The notes below the pieces were generated by a model that was not told the DNA's origin, did not search any database, and saw only the letters and a list, made by a program, of their open reading frames with translations. From Roseiarcus sp963742305 (GTDB lineage Bacteria > Pseudomonadota > Alphaproteobacteria > Rhizobiales > Beijerinckiaceae): a stretch of DNA of 64,000 bases. The DNA lies in contig CAVULN010000044.1 in the NCBI GenBank assembly GCA_963742305.1, forward strand, positions 62,001 to 126,000. The letters are read 5' to 3'. This document shows positions 38,347 through 47,293 of this stretch, one piece after another. The position numbers and the translations under genes are program-made. How positions within the stretch are numbered: position 1 is the stretch's first letter; each line of letters starts with the position of its first letter.

Positions 38347-39258
38347 ATGAGCGACCTCCTCGATTTTTCTCCCGAGATCGCCGAGGCGCGCTCGGCCAGA
38401 CGGCCGGTCGTCGCGCTCGAATCGACGATCATCACCCATGGCATGCCCTATCCCTCCAATGTCGAGACGGCCCGTTCTGTCGAGGCGGCGGTGCGCGAGA
38501 TGGGAGCCCTTCCGGCGACGATCGCGGTCATCGACGGGCGCTTCCGCGTCGGCTTGAGCGCGGACGAGATCGAGCGGCTCGGCCCGCTCTCGGGCGGCGT
38601 GGTGAAGGCCTCGCGGCGCGATCTGTCCGCCGTCGCGGCGCGCCGGGGCTCGGCTGGCACGACCGTTGCGGCGACCATGTTCATCGCCTCGCTCGCGGGC
38701 ATTGAAATCTTCGCCACAGGCGGGATCGGGGGCGTGCATCGCGGCGCCGAGGAAACGTTCGACATCTCCGCCGATCTGGTCGAGCTTTCGCGCACCCGGG
38801 TCGCGGTCGTGTGCGCCGGCGCGAAGTCGATCCTCGACATCGGCAAGACCCTCGAATTCCTGGAGACCCAGGGGGTCGCGGTGGTCGGGTACCGTACCGA
38901 CGAATTCCCCGCCTTCTACGCCCGATCCTCCGGTTTCAGGCTCGAGCATCGCTGCGATGGCCTGCACGACCTCGCCCGCATGATCCGCCTCCAGCGCGAC
39001 ATCGGCCCCGGCGGCCTTCTGATCGCAAATCCCATTCCCGCCGACCACGCGCTCGAAGAGGCGGCGATCGAGGGGCGCATCGCCGAGGCGGTGGCGGAGG
39101 CCAAGGCGCAAGGGGTGGGCAAGAAAGAGGCGACCCCGTTCCTGCTCAGACGCGTTGTCGAACTCACCGGCGGCCAAAGCCTCGAAGCCAATATCGCGCT
39201 GATCAGGAACAACGCCAGGCTCGCCGCCCAGGCGGCGGTGGAATTGGCGAGATTGTGA
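38347..39258 (+). CDS. psuG: Pseudouridine-5'-phosphate glycosidase
   Basis: A 303-residue protein. It cleaves pseudouridine 5'-phosphate to uracil and ribose 5-phosphate. Hallmarks: VVALESTIITHGMPYPSNVE near residue 19, LSAVAARRGSAGTTVAATM near 95, IFATGGIGGVHRGAEETFD and ICDFGLTLE-like CAGAKSILDIGKTLEFLET. Length is standard. The PfkB-type kinase that usually supplies pseudouridine phosphate (psuK) may be the PfkB gene 2.8 kb downstream, though they are not contiguous (inference). Confidence 0.93.
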   Translation: MSDLLDFSPEIAEARSARRPVVALESTIITHGMPYPSNVETARSVEAAVREMGALPATIAVIDGRFRVGLSADEIERLGPLSGGVVKASRRDLSAVAARRGSAGTTVAATMFIASLAGIEIFATGGIGGVHRGAEETFDISADLVELSRTRVAVVCAGAKSILDIGKTLEFLETQGVAVVGYRTDEFPAFYARSSGFRLEHRCDGLHDLARMIRLQRDIGPGGLLIANPIPADHALEEAAIEGRIAEAVAEAKAQGVGKKEATPFLLRRVVELTGGQSLEANIALIRNNARLAAQAAVELARL

Positions 39259-39295
39259 GGGCGGTGTTCGCCGGCGCAGGCGCAAGGGCCTTCTG

Positions 39296-40072
39296 ATGCA
39301 CGCTCACTTCGTCCTCGCGCACCCCGAACCGCAGTCTTTCAACGCGCACCTTGCCCACGCAGGGTCGGCGGCGCTGGAGGCCGAAGGCTGGACCGTTTCT
39401 GTGTCCGACCTCTATGCGATGGGCTTTGATCCCTGCGAACGTCCGGAGCACTACCTCGCGCGCGCGGACCCGGCGCGCTTCGACGCACAGATCGAGCAGC
39501 GCCACGCCTCGGAAACCGGCAGCCTCCCGGACGTGGTGGCGGATGAGCTGTCGCTGATGGACCGCGCAGACCTGCTTGTCCTGCAATATCCGATGTGGTG
39601 GCACCTGCCGCCGGCCATGCTGAAAGGCTGGTTCGACCGAGTGCTTGCCTATGGCGCCGTCTACACGAGCAAAAGGCGGTTCGAGAACGGCCGCTTCGCG
39701 GGCAAGCACGCAATGGTGTCGGTTACGGTCGGCACCGACCGCAACACCTACGAGCACGATGGCCGCAGCGGCGACATTGATCTTTTGCTGTGGCCGGTGA
39801 ACTTCACGCTGGCGTATGTGGGCTACGAGATCGTTGCGCCCTACGTCGCCTACGGGGTCGAAGCTGGACTGCGCTATTCCGACCCGGGCGCGATCGAAGA
39901 GCGGCTGAAGGCGGTCGTCGCGGACTTTCGCGGGACCCTGCCGCAATTCTCGGAGCGAACGCCGGTCCCCTTCAACCGCATGGAGGAATGGGGGCCGGAC
40001 GGCCGTATCGTTCCCGGGGCCCCGGTCCATTCGCCGTTCATCCGGCGAAAAAGGCGACTCGACTTGGAGTAG
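39296..40072 (+). CDS. NAD(P)H-dependent quinone oxidoreductase (flavodoxin fold)
   Basis: A 258-residue protein. MHAHFVLAHPEPQSFNAHLA is the FMN/FAD phosphate loop and DLVVLQYP-like LLVLQYPMWWHLPPAMLKGW the second hallmark, followed by DRVLAYGAVYTSKRRFENGR and AMVSVTVGTDRNTYEHDGRS. These match the NQO/KefF-like two-electron reductases. Complete, starting 37 bp after psuG on the same strand. Confidence 0.88.
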   Translation: MHAHFVLAHPEPQSFNAHLAHAGSAALEAEGWTVSVSDLYAMGFDPCERPEHYLARADPARFDAQIEQRHASETGSLPDVVADELSLMDRADLLVLQYPMWWHLPPAMLKGWFDRVLAYGAVYTSKRRFENGRFAGKHAMVSVTVGTDRNTYEHDGRSGDIDLLLWPVNFTLAYVGYEIVAPYVAYGVEAGLRYSDPGAIEERLKAVVADFRGTLPQFSERTPVPFNRMEEWGPDGRIVPGAPVHSPFIRRKRRLDLE

Positions 40073-40155
40073 CGCGGCTTGCTCTCATTGCGAGTAAGGG
40101 ATCGCTCGGCCCTGATATTTGCGGTTTCCATTCCCTCGGCGTCGGAGGCCCGCCC

Positions 40156-40548
40156 ATGCAGAAAGAAGAAGGGATCGTCAAAATTCCGAGCCATCATTCC
40201 GTGGACGAGACGGTCGACAGGCTCAAGACAATTCTCAAGTCCAAAGGCGTGAAGCTGTTCGCGCTCGTCGATCACAGCGGCGAAGCTGAAAATGTTGGGC
40301 TGACAATGCCTCCGACCAAACTCCTGATCTTCGGCAGCCCGAAGGGCGGGACGCCGCTGATGCTGGCCTCTCCAAGCGCGGCCCTCGACCTTCCGTTGAA
40401 GATCCTGGTTGCGGAAGATTCGCAAGGCCAGGCGTGGATCTCCTACAACAGCGCCGAATACCTGAAGGAACGGCACGGCCTGCCGCCAAATCTCTTGTCG
40501 AACATCGCCATCTTGCAAACGCTCGCCGCAGCGGCCGCCGAAGAATAG
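40156..40548 (+). CDS. DUF302 domain protein
   Basis: A 130-residue protein starting MQKEEGIVKIPSHHSVDETV. The DUF302 fold is visible in LKTILKSKGVKLFALVDHSG, LLIFGSPKGGTPLMLASPSA and DLPLKILVAEDSQGQAWISY. The family is of unknown function, often linked with heavy metal or membrane-stress genes. It follows the quinone reductase by 80 bp on the same strand. Confidence 0.9.
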   Translation: MQKEEGIVKIPSHHSVDETVDRLKTILKSKGVKLFALVDHSGEAENVGLTMPPTKLLIFGSPKGGTPLMLASPSAALDLPLKILVAEDSQGQAWISYNSAEYLKERHGLPPNLLSNIAILQTLAAAAAEE

Positions 40549-40559
40549 CCCGGCGCCCT

Positions 40560-40624
40560 CGCTCGCGCGCCCCGGTCGGCGCCATCAGCGCCATTTGAAT
40601 CAGTCCGCCCCGCACCGTGGTCAT
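40560..40624 (-). pseudogene. Possible 5' remnant of a nitrilase-family gene
   Basis: A frame on the minus strand opens with MTTVRGGLIQMALMAPTGAR after a purine-rich stretch, and resembles the first strand of N-carbamoyl amidase/nitrilase enzymes. It loses resemblance after about 20 residues. The stretch is short and could be chance. It is recorded as a low-confidence relic. Confidence 0.25.
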
Positions 40625-40664
40625 CGTCTTCTTCCCCGTCACCCTGAAGCCCCCCGCAAAGGGA

Positions 40665-40946
40665 TCATTGCGCGGGCGAGGTCCTGGTGTCCTTGTCGGG
40701 AGCCTTGCCGGCGTCCGGGAGCCTGAAGTCGTTCGCCTTGAACGCCAAGCCGGCGTCGTTGAGCCTGGGCGGGCCCGCATGGCAGAAGGCGCAAGTCTTG
40801 CCCGTCTGGCGGGCGAACTGAGGGGTCGCCTGTGCATCGGGCGAAGCGGCTGTCAACGCTATGGCGAGAGGCGCGGCGGCAAAGGCGCCGCGCCTGACGC
40901 GCGCAAGGCCGCGAACCAAACGGGCGGCGAAACGGTTCTCGATCAT
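40665..40946 (-). CDS. Small periplasmic CxxCH heme-motif protein
   Basis: A 93-residue protein. A basic N-terminus and hydrophobic AFAAAPLAIALTAASPDAQA form a signal peptide. The mature part starts TPQFARQTGKTCAFCHAGPP, with one CxxCH heme-attachment motif, then LNDAGLAFKANDFRLPD. At about 55 mature residues it is short for a cytochrome c and lacks a clear distal Met ligand. It resembles the N-terminal heme segment of larger multiheme or periplasmic proteins. Periplasmic redox role is inference. Confidence 0.6.
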   Translation of the reverse strand: MIENRFAARLVRGLARVRRGAFAAAPLAIALTAASPDAQATPQFARQTGKTCAFCHAGPPRLNDAGLAFKANDFRLPDAGKAPDKDTRTSPAQ

Positions 40947-41108
40947 GATGTCTCTCCCGACTGGCGCCAGCTAGGACGGCGCCGCCTCGTCCGACGCCAT
41001 GACAACAAGACCCCGCGCTCGAGCCGGGGCGAGGGTCCCACGGGCGGCATTTCGTGGCAAGGCGCGGCTTCGTCGAAATCGCCGCCGAACGCCGCGGTTT
41101 CAGCGCAA

Positions 41109-42108
41109 TTGCGAGAAAGCAGGAAAAAGCCTAGTCGGGTCCATTCGTTCGCTCGATCAAAGCCCGCGCCCATCACCCCAACCTCAAACCCAACCGGCGG
41201 CGTCGCGCCCGCTCCGCGCATTCTCGTCATCGGCGACGTGATGACCGATATCATCGTGCGCCCGGAAGGGCCGCTCGCGCTGGGCTCGGACCGGCGCGCC
41301 TCGATCACGGTTCAGCCCGGCGGCTCGGCGGCCAATCAGGCGGCGTGGCTCGCCTCGTTCGGCGTCAGCGTCGACTTCATCGCCCGCGTCGGCGCCGGCG
41401 AGGCGCAGAGCGAAACGGCGCGCCTCAAGGCGATCGGAGTTGCGCCGCATCTCGTCGGCGATCCTGAACGTGAAACCGGGCGGCTTGTGGCCCTCGTCGA
41501 TGCGACCGGCGAGCGCAGCTTCCTCACGGACCGCGGCGCCAATGAGGCGCTCGAGGCGAACGACATCCCGGACGCGCTGATCGAGAAAGCCGACCTCATC
41601 CATCTTTCCGGCTATTCCTTCTTCGCTCCCTCGCCGCGCGCAGCGGTTCTGGACGCGATGCGGCGCGCGGGCAACAAGCCCGTCAGCGTCGATCCGGCGT
41701 CGGCCGAATTCCTCCGCGAGGTCGGCGCGGACAAGTTTCTCGCCTGGACTCGAGGGCGCGTCCATCCTGTTCCCCAACGCAGAGGAGGCGGCGATTCTCT
41801 CGGGCGCCGACGACCCGGAAACCCAGTGCGCGCGGCTCGCGGAACTCTATCCGCTCGTCGTGGTCAAGCGCGGCGCGGCTGGCGCCGAGGCTGCGCAAGG
41901 CCCGCGCCGCTGGCGCGTCCATGCGCCGAAGATCGACGCCATCGACACGACCGGCGCGGGCGACGCCTTCGTGGCCGCCTTTCTCGCAGCGCGCCTTTCC
42001 GGCGCGGATATTCAGCGCGCGCTCGAACGCGCGGTCGACGCCGGGTCGGAGGCTTCGATGGTCGTTGGCGGAAGGCCGAAAGCCGCGATCGTTCACGCCT
42101 GCCGATAG
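41109..42108 (+). CDS. PfkB-family carbohydrate kinase (one frame break)
   Basis: The N-terminal ILVIGDVMTDIIVRPEGPLA and PGGSAANQAAWLASFG are the ribokinase/PfkB opening. The frame breaks near 41752 (after FLAWT) and resumes as ASILFPNAEEAAILSGADD, then DAIDTTGAGDAFVAAFLAAR, the family's catalytic DTTGAGD signature. The start is uncertain: no ATG lies close to the domain, and the TTG at 41109 is the nearest usable codon, giving about 330 residues. It phosphorylates a sugar or nucleoside, possibly pseudouridine given psuG nearby (inference). Confidence 0.82.
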
Positions 42109-42275
42109 AAGCCATCGCTTCTTTCGATAGACTTGCAGAGACTGCCGCCTATACCTATTTTTATCGCCAGCAGGGTTTCCGGCCTAGAAAGAAGCCGAAT
42201 TTCATCCATTTTAGCTCGGGATGAGCGGCAGTATTTCGGGTCGGGAGCCATCCATTTCAGCGAGGAGGGCTTCAT

Positions 42276-43181
42276 ATGTCCATTCGTCCCGTCAAGCGCA
42301 TCAGCCAGTCCGTTCCGACCATGGAGGGCGCGGGGGTCAGACTTCGCCGCGCCTTCGGCTTCGGCGACACGTCCGATTTCGATCCGTTCCTGATGATGGA
42401 CGATTTCCGCGGCGATGACCCCGCGGACTATCGGGCGGGCTTTCCCTGGCACCCTCATCGCGGCATCGAAACCATCACCTATGTGCTGGCGGGCAGCGTC
42501 GATCACGGCGACAGCCTCGGCAACCGTGGCAAGCTCGCGTCGGGCGACGTGCAATGGATGACCGCCGGCAGCGGCATCCTGCATCAGGAAATGCCGGCCG
42601 GCGACGCGAAAGGCCGCATGCACGGCTTCCAGCTCTGGGCGAACCTCCCCGCGCATCTCAAGATGACCAGGCCCCGCTACCAGGACGTGCCCGCAGGCGC
42701 GATCCCTGAAGTGATCGACGACGACGGCACGCGGGTGCGGGTCATCTGCGGCGAGTTCTGGGGCAAGCAAGGCCCGGTCGACGGCGTCGCGGCCGAGCCC
42801 CGCTATCTCGATGTCAGCGTGCCGGCGGGCAGACATAAGCGCCTCAAGGTCGAGGATTTCCGCCAGGCCTTCGCGTATGTCTTCGACGGTTCGGCGACGT
42901 TCGCCGATTCGTCCGAACCGTTCGGCGTGCTGCGCGAGGCCGAGGTGAACGGCCAGGACGTGCTGGTGCGCGATAAGGTCGGCAACCGTTCGCTGGTGGT
43001 GTTCGGCGCGGGCGACGAGATCGCCGTCCAGGCAGGCGAGGAGGGAGTGCGCTTCCTCCTGGTCTCCGGACGCCCGTTGCGCGAACCGATCGCCTGGCAC
43101 GGGCCGATCGTGATGAACACGCAGGATCAGATCCGCCAGGCGCTGACCGATCTGCGCACCGGCGCGTTCATCAAGAACTGA
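42276..43181 (+). CDS. Pirin family protein
   Basis: A 301-residue bicupin. Cupin 1 has FDPFLMMDDFRGDDPADY, then GFPWHPHRGIETITYVLAGS (metal His pair), and IMTAGSGILHQEMPA-like WMTAGSGILHQEMPAGDAKG; FQLWANLPAHLKMTRPRYQD closes it. Pirins act as quercetinases or as redox-sensing co-regulators; sequence does not decide between them. Complete. Confidence 0.93.
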   Translation: MSIRPVKRISQSVPTMEGAGVRLRRAFGFGDTSDFDPFLMMDDFRGDDPADYRAGFPWHPHRGIETITYVLAGSVDHGDSLGNRGKLASGDVQWMTAGSGILHQEMPAGDAKGRMHGFQLWANLPAHLKMTRPRYQDVPAGAIPEVIDDDGTRVRVICGEFWGKQGPVDGVAAEPRYLDVSVPAGRHKRLKVEDFRQAFAYVFDGSATFADSSEPFGVLREAEVNGQDVLVRDKVGNRSLVVFGAGDEIAVQAGEEGVRFLLVSGRPLREPIAWHGPIVMNTQDQIRQALTDLRTGAFIKN

Positions 43182-43190
43182 CGGCCAGCC

Positions 43191-43219
43191 GAGGAGAGGC
43201 GCGCGTCGCGTCTCTCCTC
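43191..43219. terminator. Bidirectional terminator hairpin
   Basis: A 13-bp stem (left arm 43191–43203, right arm 43207–43219, one G·U/G·T wobble, 3-nt loop) lies between the convergent pirin and ASCH genes, about 10 bp after the pirin stop and 40 bp after the ASCH stop. No strong T-run, but position and stability fit a shared terminator. Confidence 0.6.
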
Positions 43220-43259
43220 TCATGCGCATGGGCTGAGGCGCCCGCGGGCGTCGCGGCTT

Positions 43260-43703
43260 CTACAGGCGTTTCGCCACCGCGAGCCATTCGCATATGATCG
43301 ACGTGTCGTCGGAGAAGTCCGCTCCGTGACGGGCCGCCGACGCGCGATACCAGGCGCCGATGTACGCGCGCCACCAGGCCAGCGTCCTGCTTCCTTCGCC
43401 GTATGACCAGGCAAAGCTTTCATCGACGGCGCCGAACGGCATGATCTCGACGCGCAGCGTCTCGATGACGGCGCGCGGGCGGCCCCTGCCGTCCAGGAGA
43501 ACGCCGAGCGCCCCAGCGAACGGAATGCGCCCGTCGGGCCAGTCCCAGAAAGGCGAGGAGGTCGTCGTCTTGCGTCCATCCAGAATGGCGGCGGCGCCTT
43601 CGTCGGCGCTTTCGGGCGTGCATCCGACAGCGATCGGGCTGAAATAGCGAGCGTCCTCGCCGGGGAAGGCGGCTTCCAGAACTCGCCGGACATCGCGGTC
43701 CAT
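43260..43703 (-). CDS. ASCH-domain (DUF984-like) protein
   Basis: A 147-residue protein. FSPIAVGCTPESADEGAAAI and ILDGRKTTTSSPFWDWPDGR are the ASCH-like opening, followed by PRAVIETLRVEIMPFGAVDE and FAWSYGEGSRTLAWWRAYI. The fold is related to PUA and is suspected of RNA or nucleotide binding; some members hydrolyse N4-acetylcytidine. Full length. Confidence 0.75.
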   Translation of the reverse strand: MDRDVRRVLEAAFPGEDARYFSPIAVGCTPESADEGAAAILDGRKTTTSSPFWDWPDGRIPFAGALGVLLDGRGRPRAVIETLRVEIMPFGAVDESFAWSYGEGSRTLAWWRAYIGAWYRASAARHGADFSDDTSIICEWLAVAKRL

Positions 43704-43807
43704 GGTCGCATCACCCCGTGTTCCGGACAGGGCGCCTCCGGCGCGCGTCCTTGACGATATGTTGTGAATTTGACGTTATCCGGTTCAGGCGGCGGACTCC
43801 AACGACG

Positions 43808-45031
43808 ATGACTGATTCGAGGATCACGACCCAATGCTGCATCGCCGGCGGCGGCCCCGCCGGGATGATGCTTGGATTCCTGCTGGCGCGCGCCGGCGTC
43901 CGCGTCGTCGTGCTTGAGAAGCACGCCGATTTCTTCCGCGACTTCCGCGGCGACACGGTCCATCCCTCGACGCTCGAACTGATGTTCGAACTTGGACTCA
44001 TCGACGAATTCCTGAAGCTGCCGCATCAGGAGGTCGAAACGCTAAGCGGCCAGGTGGGCGCCGAACACATCCAGATGGCGGACTTCCGCCATCTGCCGAC
44101 CCATTGCAAATTCATCGCCATCACGCCGCAATGGAACTTCCTCAACTTCCTCGCTGAGCACGGCAAGCGGTACAAGACATTCGACCTGCGCATGCAGGCC
44201 GAGGCCACCGATCTCGTCGAGGAGAACGGGAAAGTCGCCGGCCTGATCGCCAAGACCCCGGGCGGAACGCTGACGATCCACGCCGACCTGACGGTCGGCT
44301 GCGACGGGCGCCATTCGACGGTGCGCGAGAAGGCGGGCTTCAAGAGCGACGACTATGGCGCGCCGATGGACGTCTTATGGTTTCGCCTGTCGCACAAGGC
44401 CAACGACAGCGCGGACACGTTCGGCCATATCGAAGCGGGCCGGATGATGGTCATGCTCGATCGCGGCGACTACTGGCAATGCGCCTATGTCATTCCGAAG
44501 GGCGGCATCGAGCAGGTGAAATCGGAGGGTCTCGAAGCCTTCCGAGCGCGGGTCGTCGACATGTCGCCGTTCGTCTCCGACCGCATCGGCGAGCTCAGGA
44601 CCTGGGACGACGTCAAGCTGCTCAGCGTCACGGTCGACCGGCTCAGAAAATGGTGGCGCCCCGGTTTGCTTTGCATCGGCGATGCGGCGCACGCCATGTC
44701 GCCAATCGGCGGCGTGGGCATCAACATGGCGGTGCAGGACGCGGTCGCCGCCGCCAACCGGCTCGCCGGCCCGCTCCGCGCCGGCCGGGTGACGGACGGC
44801 GATCTCGAGGCGATACAGCAGCGACGCACTCTGCCCGTGAAGTTCACCCAATGGCTGCAGCTCACCATCCAGCGCAGGGTCATCAGCCGCGTTCTCGCGA
44901 GCCACGAGCGGCCGAAACCGCCGCGCGTCTTCGGGCTCTTCAACAGCTTCCCAATCCTGCGCCGCATTCCCGCTCGGCTGATCGGCGTCGGCATCCGCCC
45001 CGAGCACGTGCAAACGCCCGAAGCGACGTAG
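43808..45031 (+). CDS. FAD-dependent monooxygenase (PHBH fold)
   Basis: A 407-residue protein starting MTDSRITTQCCIAGGGPAGM. FAD motif CIAGGGPAGMMLGFLLARAG near residue 11, the DG motif LTVGCDGRHSTVREKAGF near 160, and the GD motif CIGDAAHAMSPIGGVGINMA near 290. This is the aromatic-hydroxylase group that includes PHBH and UbiH. The substrate is unknown. It is divergent from the ASCH gene and converges on the glycosyltransferase gene. Confidence 0.9.
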   Translation: MTDSRITTQCCIAGGGPAGMMLGFLLARAGVRVVVLEKHADFFRDFRGDTVHPSTLELMFELGLIDEFLKLPHQEVETLSGQVGAEHIQMADFRHLPTHCKFIAITPQWNFLNFLAEHGKRYKTFDLRMQAEATDLVEENGKVAGLIAKTPGGTLTIHADLTVGCDGRHSTVREKAGFKSDDYGAPMDVLWFRLSHKANDSADTFGHIEAGRMMVMLDRGDYWQCAYVIPKGGIEQVKSEGLEAFRARVVDMSPFVSDRIGELRTWDDVKLLSVTVDRLRKWWRPGLLCIGDAAHAMSPIGGVGINMAVQDAVAAANRLAGPLRAGRVTDGDLEAIQQRRTLPVKFTQWLQLTIQRRVISRVLASHERPKPPRVFGLFNSFPILRRIPARLIGVGIRPEHVQTPEAT

Positions 45032-45045
45032 ACATGGCGCCCAAA

Positions 45046-45082
45046 GGGCGTTCGGAAGGACGCCCGTCTGACGACGGGCTAT
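45046..45082. repeat. REP-like palindromic repeat, copy A
   Basis: A 37-bp sequence with two overlapping 6-bp stems (GGGCGT/ACGCCC and GCCCGT/ACGGGC) lies between the convergent monooxygenase and glycosyltransferase genes. A second copy, 5 mismatches in 37, is at 46320–46356, so the pair flanks the glycosyltransferase gene. Confidence 0.55.
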
Positions 45083-45091
45083 GGGTCGCGG

Positions 45092-46301
45092 CTACAATCT
45101 CTCCAGCGCCTCGGCGTAGACGGAGAGCGTGTCGCGCGTCATGCGCTCGAGCGAATAGGCTTCAGCGATCTTCGCCCGCGAGCGGCGCCGGACGGCGTCG
45201 CGCGCCGAGGCGCCGAGCGTGAGCGCGTCGTGGATCGCCTCGGCGAGCGCGGCCGGTTCGCGAGGCGGAACCAGCCACCCGGTGCGCGCTTCGGCTTCGG
45301 CATGCGGCGGCGCGGCGATGATCTCGCGCGCCGGTCCGACGTCCGAGATGATGGTCAGCGCCCCCATTGCCGCGGCCTCGATCGAGGCGCGGGTGACGCC
45401 TTCGGCGTCGGCGGCGGGAAAGACCACGGCCGCCGCGCCGATGAACGCCGCCGGCGGATCGCCTGGCGCGCCGAGGCGGGCGAACATGGATTTGACGCCG
45501 CACTTGACGGCGAGCTCATCCAGTTCGCGCGCGAAGCGCCGGCTTCGCCGCCTCGCCCGCCAGGACGAAACGGACGTCGTCGAGGCCTTGGGCCTTGATC
45601 AGCGCCGCGGCTTCGATGAGCGTGTGCGGACCCCGGCTCGGCGCGAGCCGCCCCGGCATGAGCGCCACGCGTTCGTGCGCCGCGACCCCCCAGCCCGAAC
45701 GAACGTCCGCGACCCGGCGCCCGCTCACCCGTTCGGGCTGAAGCCCGGAAAGGTCGATTCCCGGGCGGACCACCCGCAGCCGCATGGGGATCGTCTGAAA
45801 GAGGCTCTCCGCGCGGAGCGCGGCGAATTCCGACGGGGCGATGACAATGTCGCCCTCGGCGACCGCGGTCTCGAAGGAGGTGCGCGGGCGCTCGCCGCCG
45901 CCATCGGCGGGAAGCGAGGTGACGAGCGGACGCCTGGCCTTACGGCAGGCCCTGACCGCCGCCCAGGCCGCCCAGCGCGAGCGCGCGTGCACCAGATCGA
46001 CCCGTTCCGAGGCGATGATCCGCTGAAGCCGAAGCATGCCGAGCGACATGGCGAGCGGGTTCTTGGTCGCCGCCGGAAAGCGGACAAAGAGGCCGCCGAT
46101 CGCCTGCAGTTCGCCCGCAAGCCCGCGCGAATCGCTAGCCACCAACGCGCGCGCCCCGCTCTCCGCCAGCGCCGCGGTGACGGCGAGCGTCGCGCGTTCG
46201 TCGCCGCCGGCGTCGGCCGGCGGTACGATCTGGAGAATGGTCCGCCCCGCGAGCGGCGCGTTCGCCGCGCGCCCGAAGGGAGAGAGCGCGTCGACGCTCA
46301 T
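45092..46301 (-). CDS. Glycosyltransferase family 4 (one frame break)
   Basis: Starts MSVDALSPFGRAANAPLAGR. The acceptor domain includes ILQIVPPADAGGDERATLAV and VDLVHARSRWAAWAAVRACR, and the donor domain starts with MPGRLAPSRGPHTLIEAAAL. The frame breaks near 45540 and resumes as RELDELAVKCGVKSMFARLG. It then reaches AADAEGVTRASIEAAAMGAL with the E-x7-E region of GT4 retaining enzymes, and ends LERMTRDTLSVYAEALERL. Reconstructed length is about 403 residues. It probably builds a cell-surface polysaccharide or lipid; the sugar is unknown. Confidence 0.82.
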
Positions 46302-46319
46302 GGGCGGCCGCGCTCCACA

Positions 46320-46356
46320 GGGCGCCCGGAAGAACGCCCGTCCGGCGACGGGCTAT
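46320..46356. repeat. REP-like palindromic repeat, copy B
   Basis: The same 37-bp palindromic unit as at 45046–45082, differing at five positions, 18 bp upstream of the glycosyltransferase start. A more degenerate relative may lie at 10084–10110. Confidence 0.5.
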
Positions 46357-46471
46357 CGCAGGAGCGCCTCGGAGCGCGAGCGGTTGACTTGGCGCGAAGG
46401 CTCGGCCAAGTCGTCGCGGCCGTGCGCGCCCGCCCCAAGGACCACCCAGCGCGCGCGCGGACCGAATCCTC

Positions 46472-47267
46472 ATGAACGAGATCAGTGTGTCGGACGTAGA
46501 GCCGCAGGTTTTCATCGTCGGGCAAGCCCCGAAATCAACGGCGTATCGCCTTTCGCCGCCGCGCGCCAGTGCGGAGCGGCGGTCCCGGCGTGGTTTGGCT
46601 CGGCGGCTATCGCTCCGACATGGACTCGACCAAGGCGACCGCGCTCGACGCCGAAGCCGGGCGCCTGGGACTCGGCGTCCTCAGGTTCGACTATTCCGGT
46701 CACGGGCGCTCCGACGGACGGCTCGAGGACGGGACGATCTCCTGCTGGCTCGAGGAGACGCTGGCGCTCTTGCGCGCCGAGAGCCAGGGACCGCAGATCC
46801 TGGTCGGCTCGTCGATGGGCGGGTGGCTGGCGCTGCTCGCGGCCAAGGCGCTCGGCGAGACGGGCGAGACGGAGCGGCTGAAGGGCCTCATCCTGATCGC
46901 GCCGGCGGTCGACTTCACCGAAGCGCTCGTCTGGGCCCAGGCGCCGGAGGAGGCGAGGCGCGCCATCATGGATGAAGGCGCCTGGCGAAGGCCGTCCGCC
47001 TATTCGAGCGAGCCCGATTGCCTCACCCGCGACCTGATCGAGGACGGACGCAAGCACCTCATGCTCGGGGCCATGATTCGCACTCACGCGCCGACCGTGG
47101 TGCTGCAGGGCATGCGGGACGAGGACGTGCCCTATTCCCACGCGCTCAAGCTCATGCAGAGGTTTGGCGATCCCGCGACTCTGACGCTGGTCAAGGACGG
47201 CGATCACCGCCTGTCGCGGCCTCAGGACTTGCAGCTGATGTGCGACGCCCTGGGAAGGATGGTGTGA
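46472..47267 (+). CDS. Alpha/beta hydrolase (one frame break)
   Basis: The N-terminus MNEISVSDVEPQVFIVGQAP and the catalytic part are in different frames, with the break near 46570. The second frame reads VVWLGGYRSDMDSTKATALD, then LRFDYSGHGRSDGRLEDGTI, nucleophile elbow LVGSSMGGWLALLAAKAL (Ser), late Asp in LQGMRDEDVPYSHALKLM and His in LVKDGDHRLSRPQDLQ. Reconstructed about 264 residues. It resembles small carboxylesterase/palmitoyl-protein thioesterase ABHD10-like proteins. Confidence 0.82.
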
Positions 47268-47293
47268 GGCCGTCGAGAGCCCAGCAAGGCATC

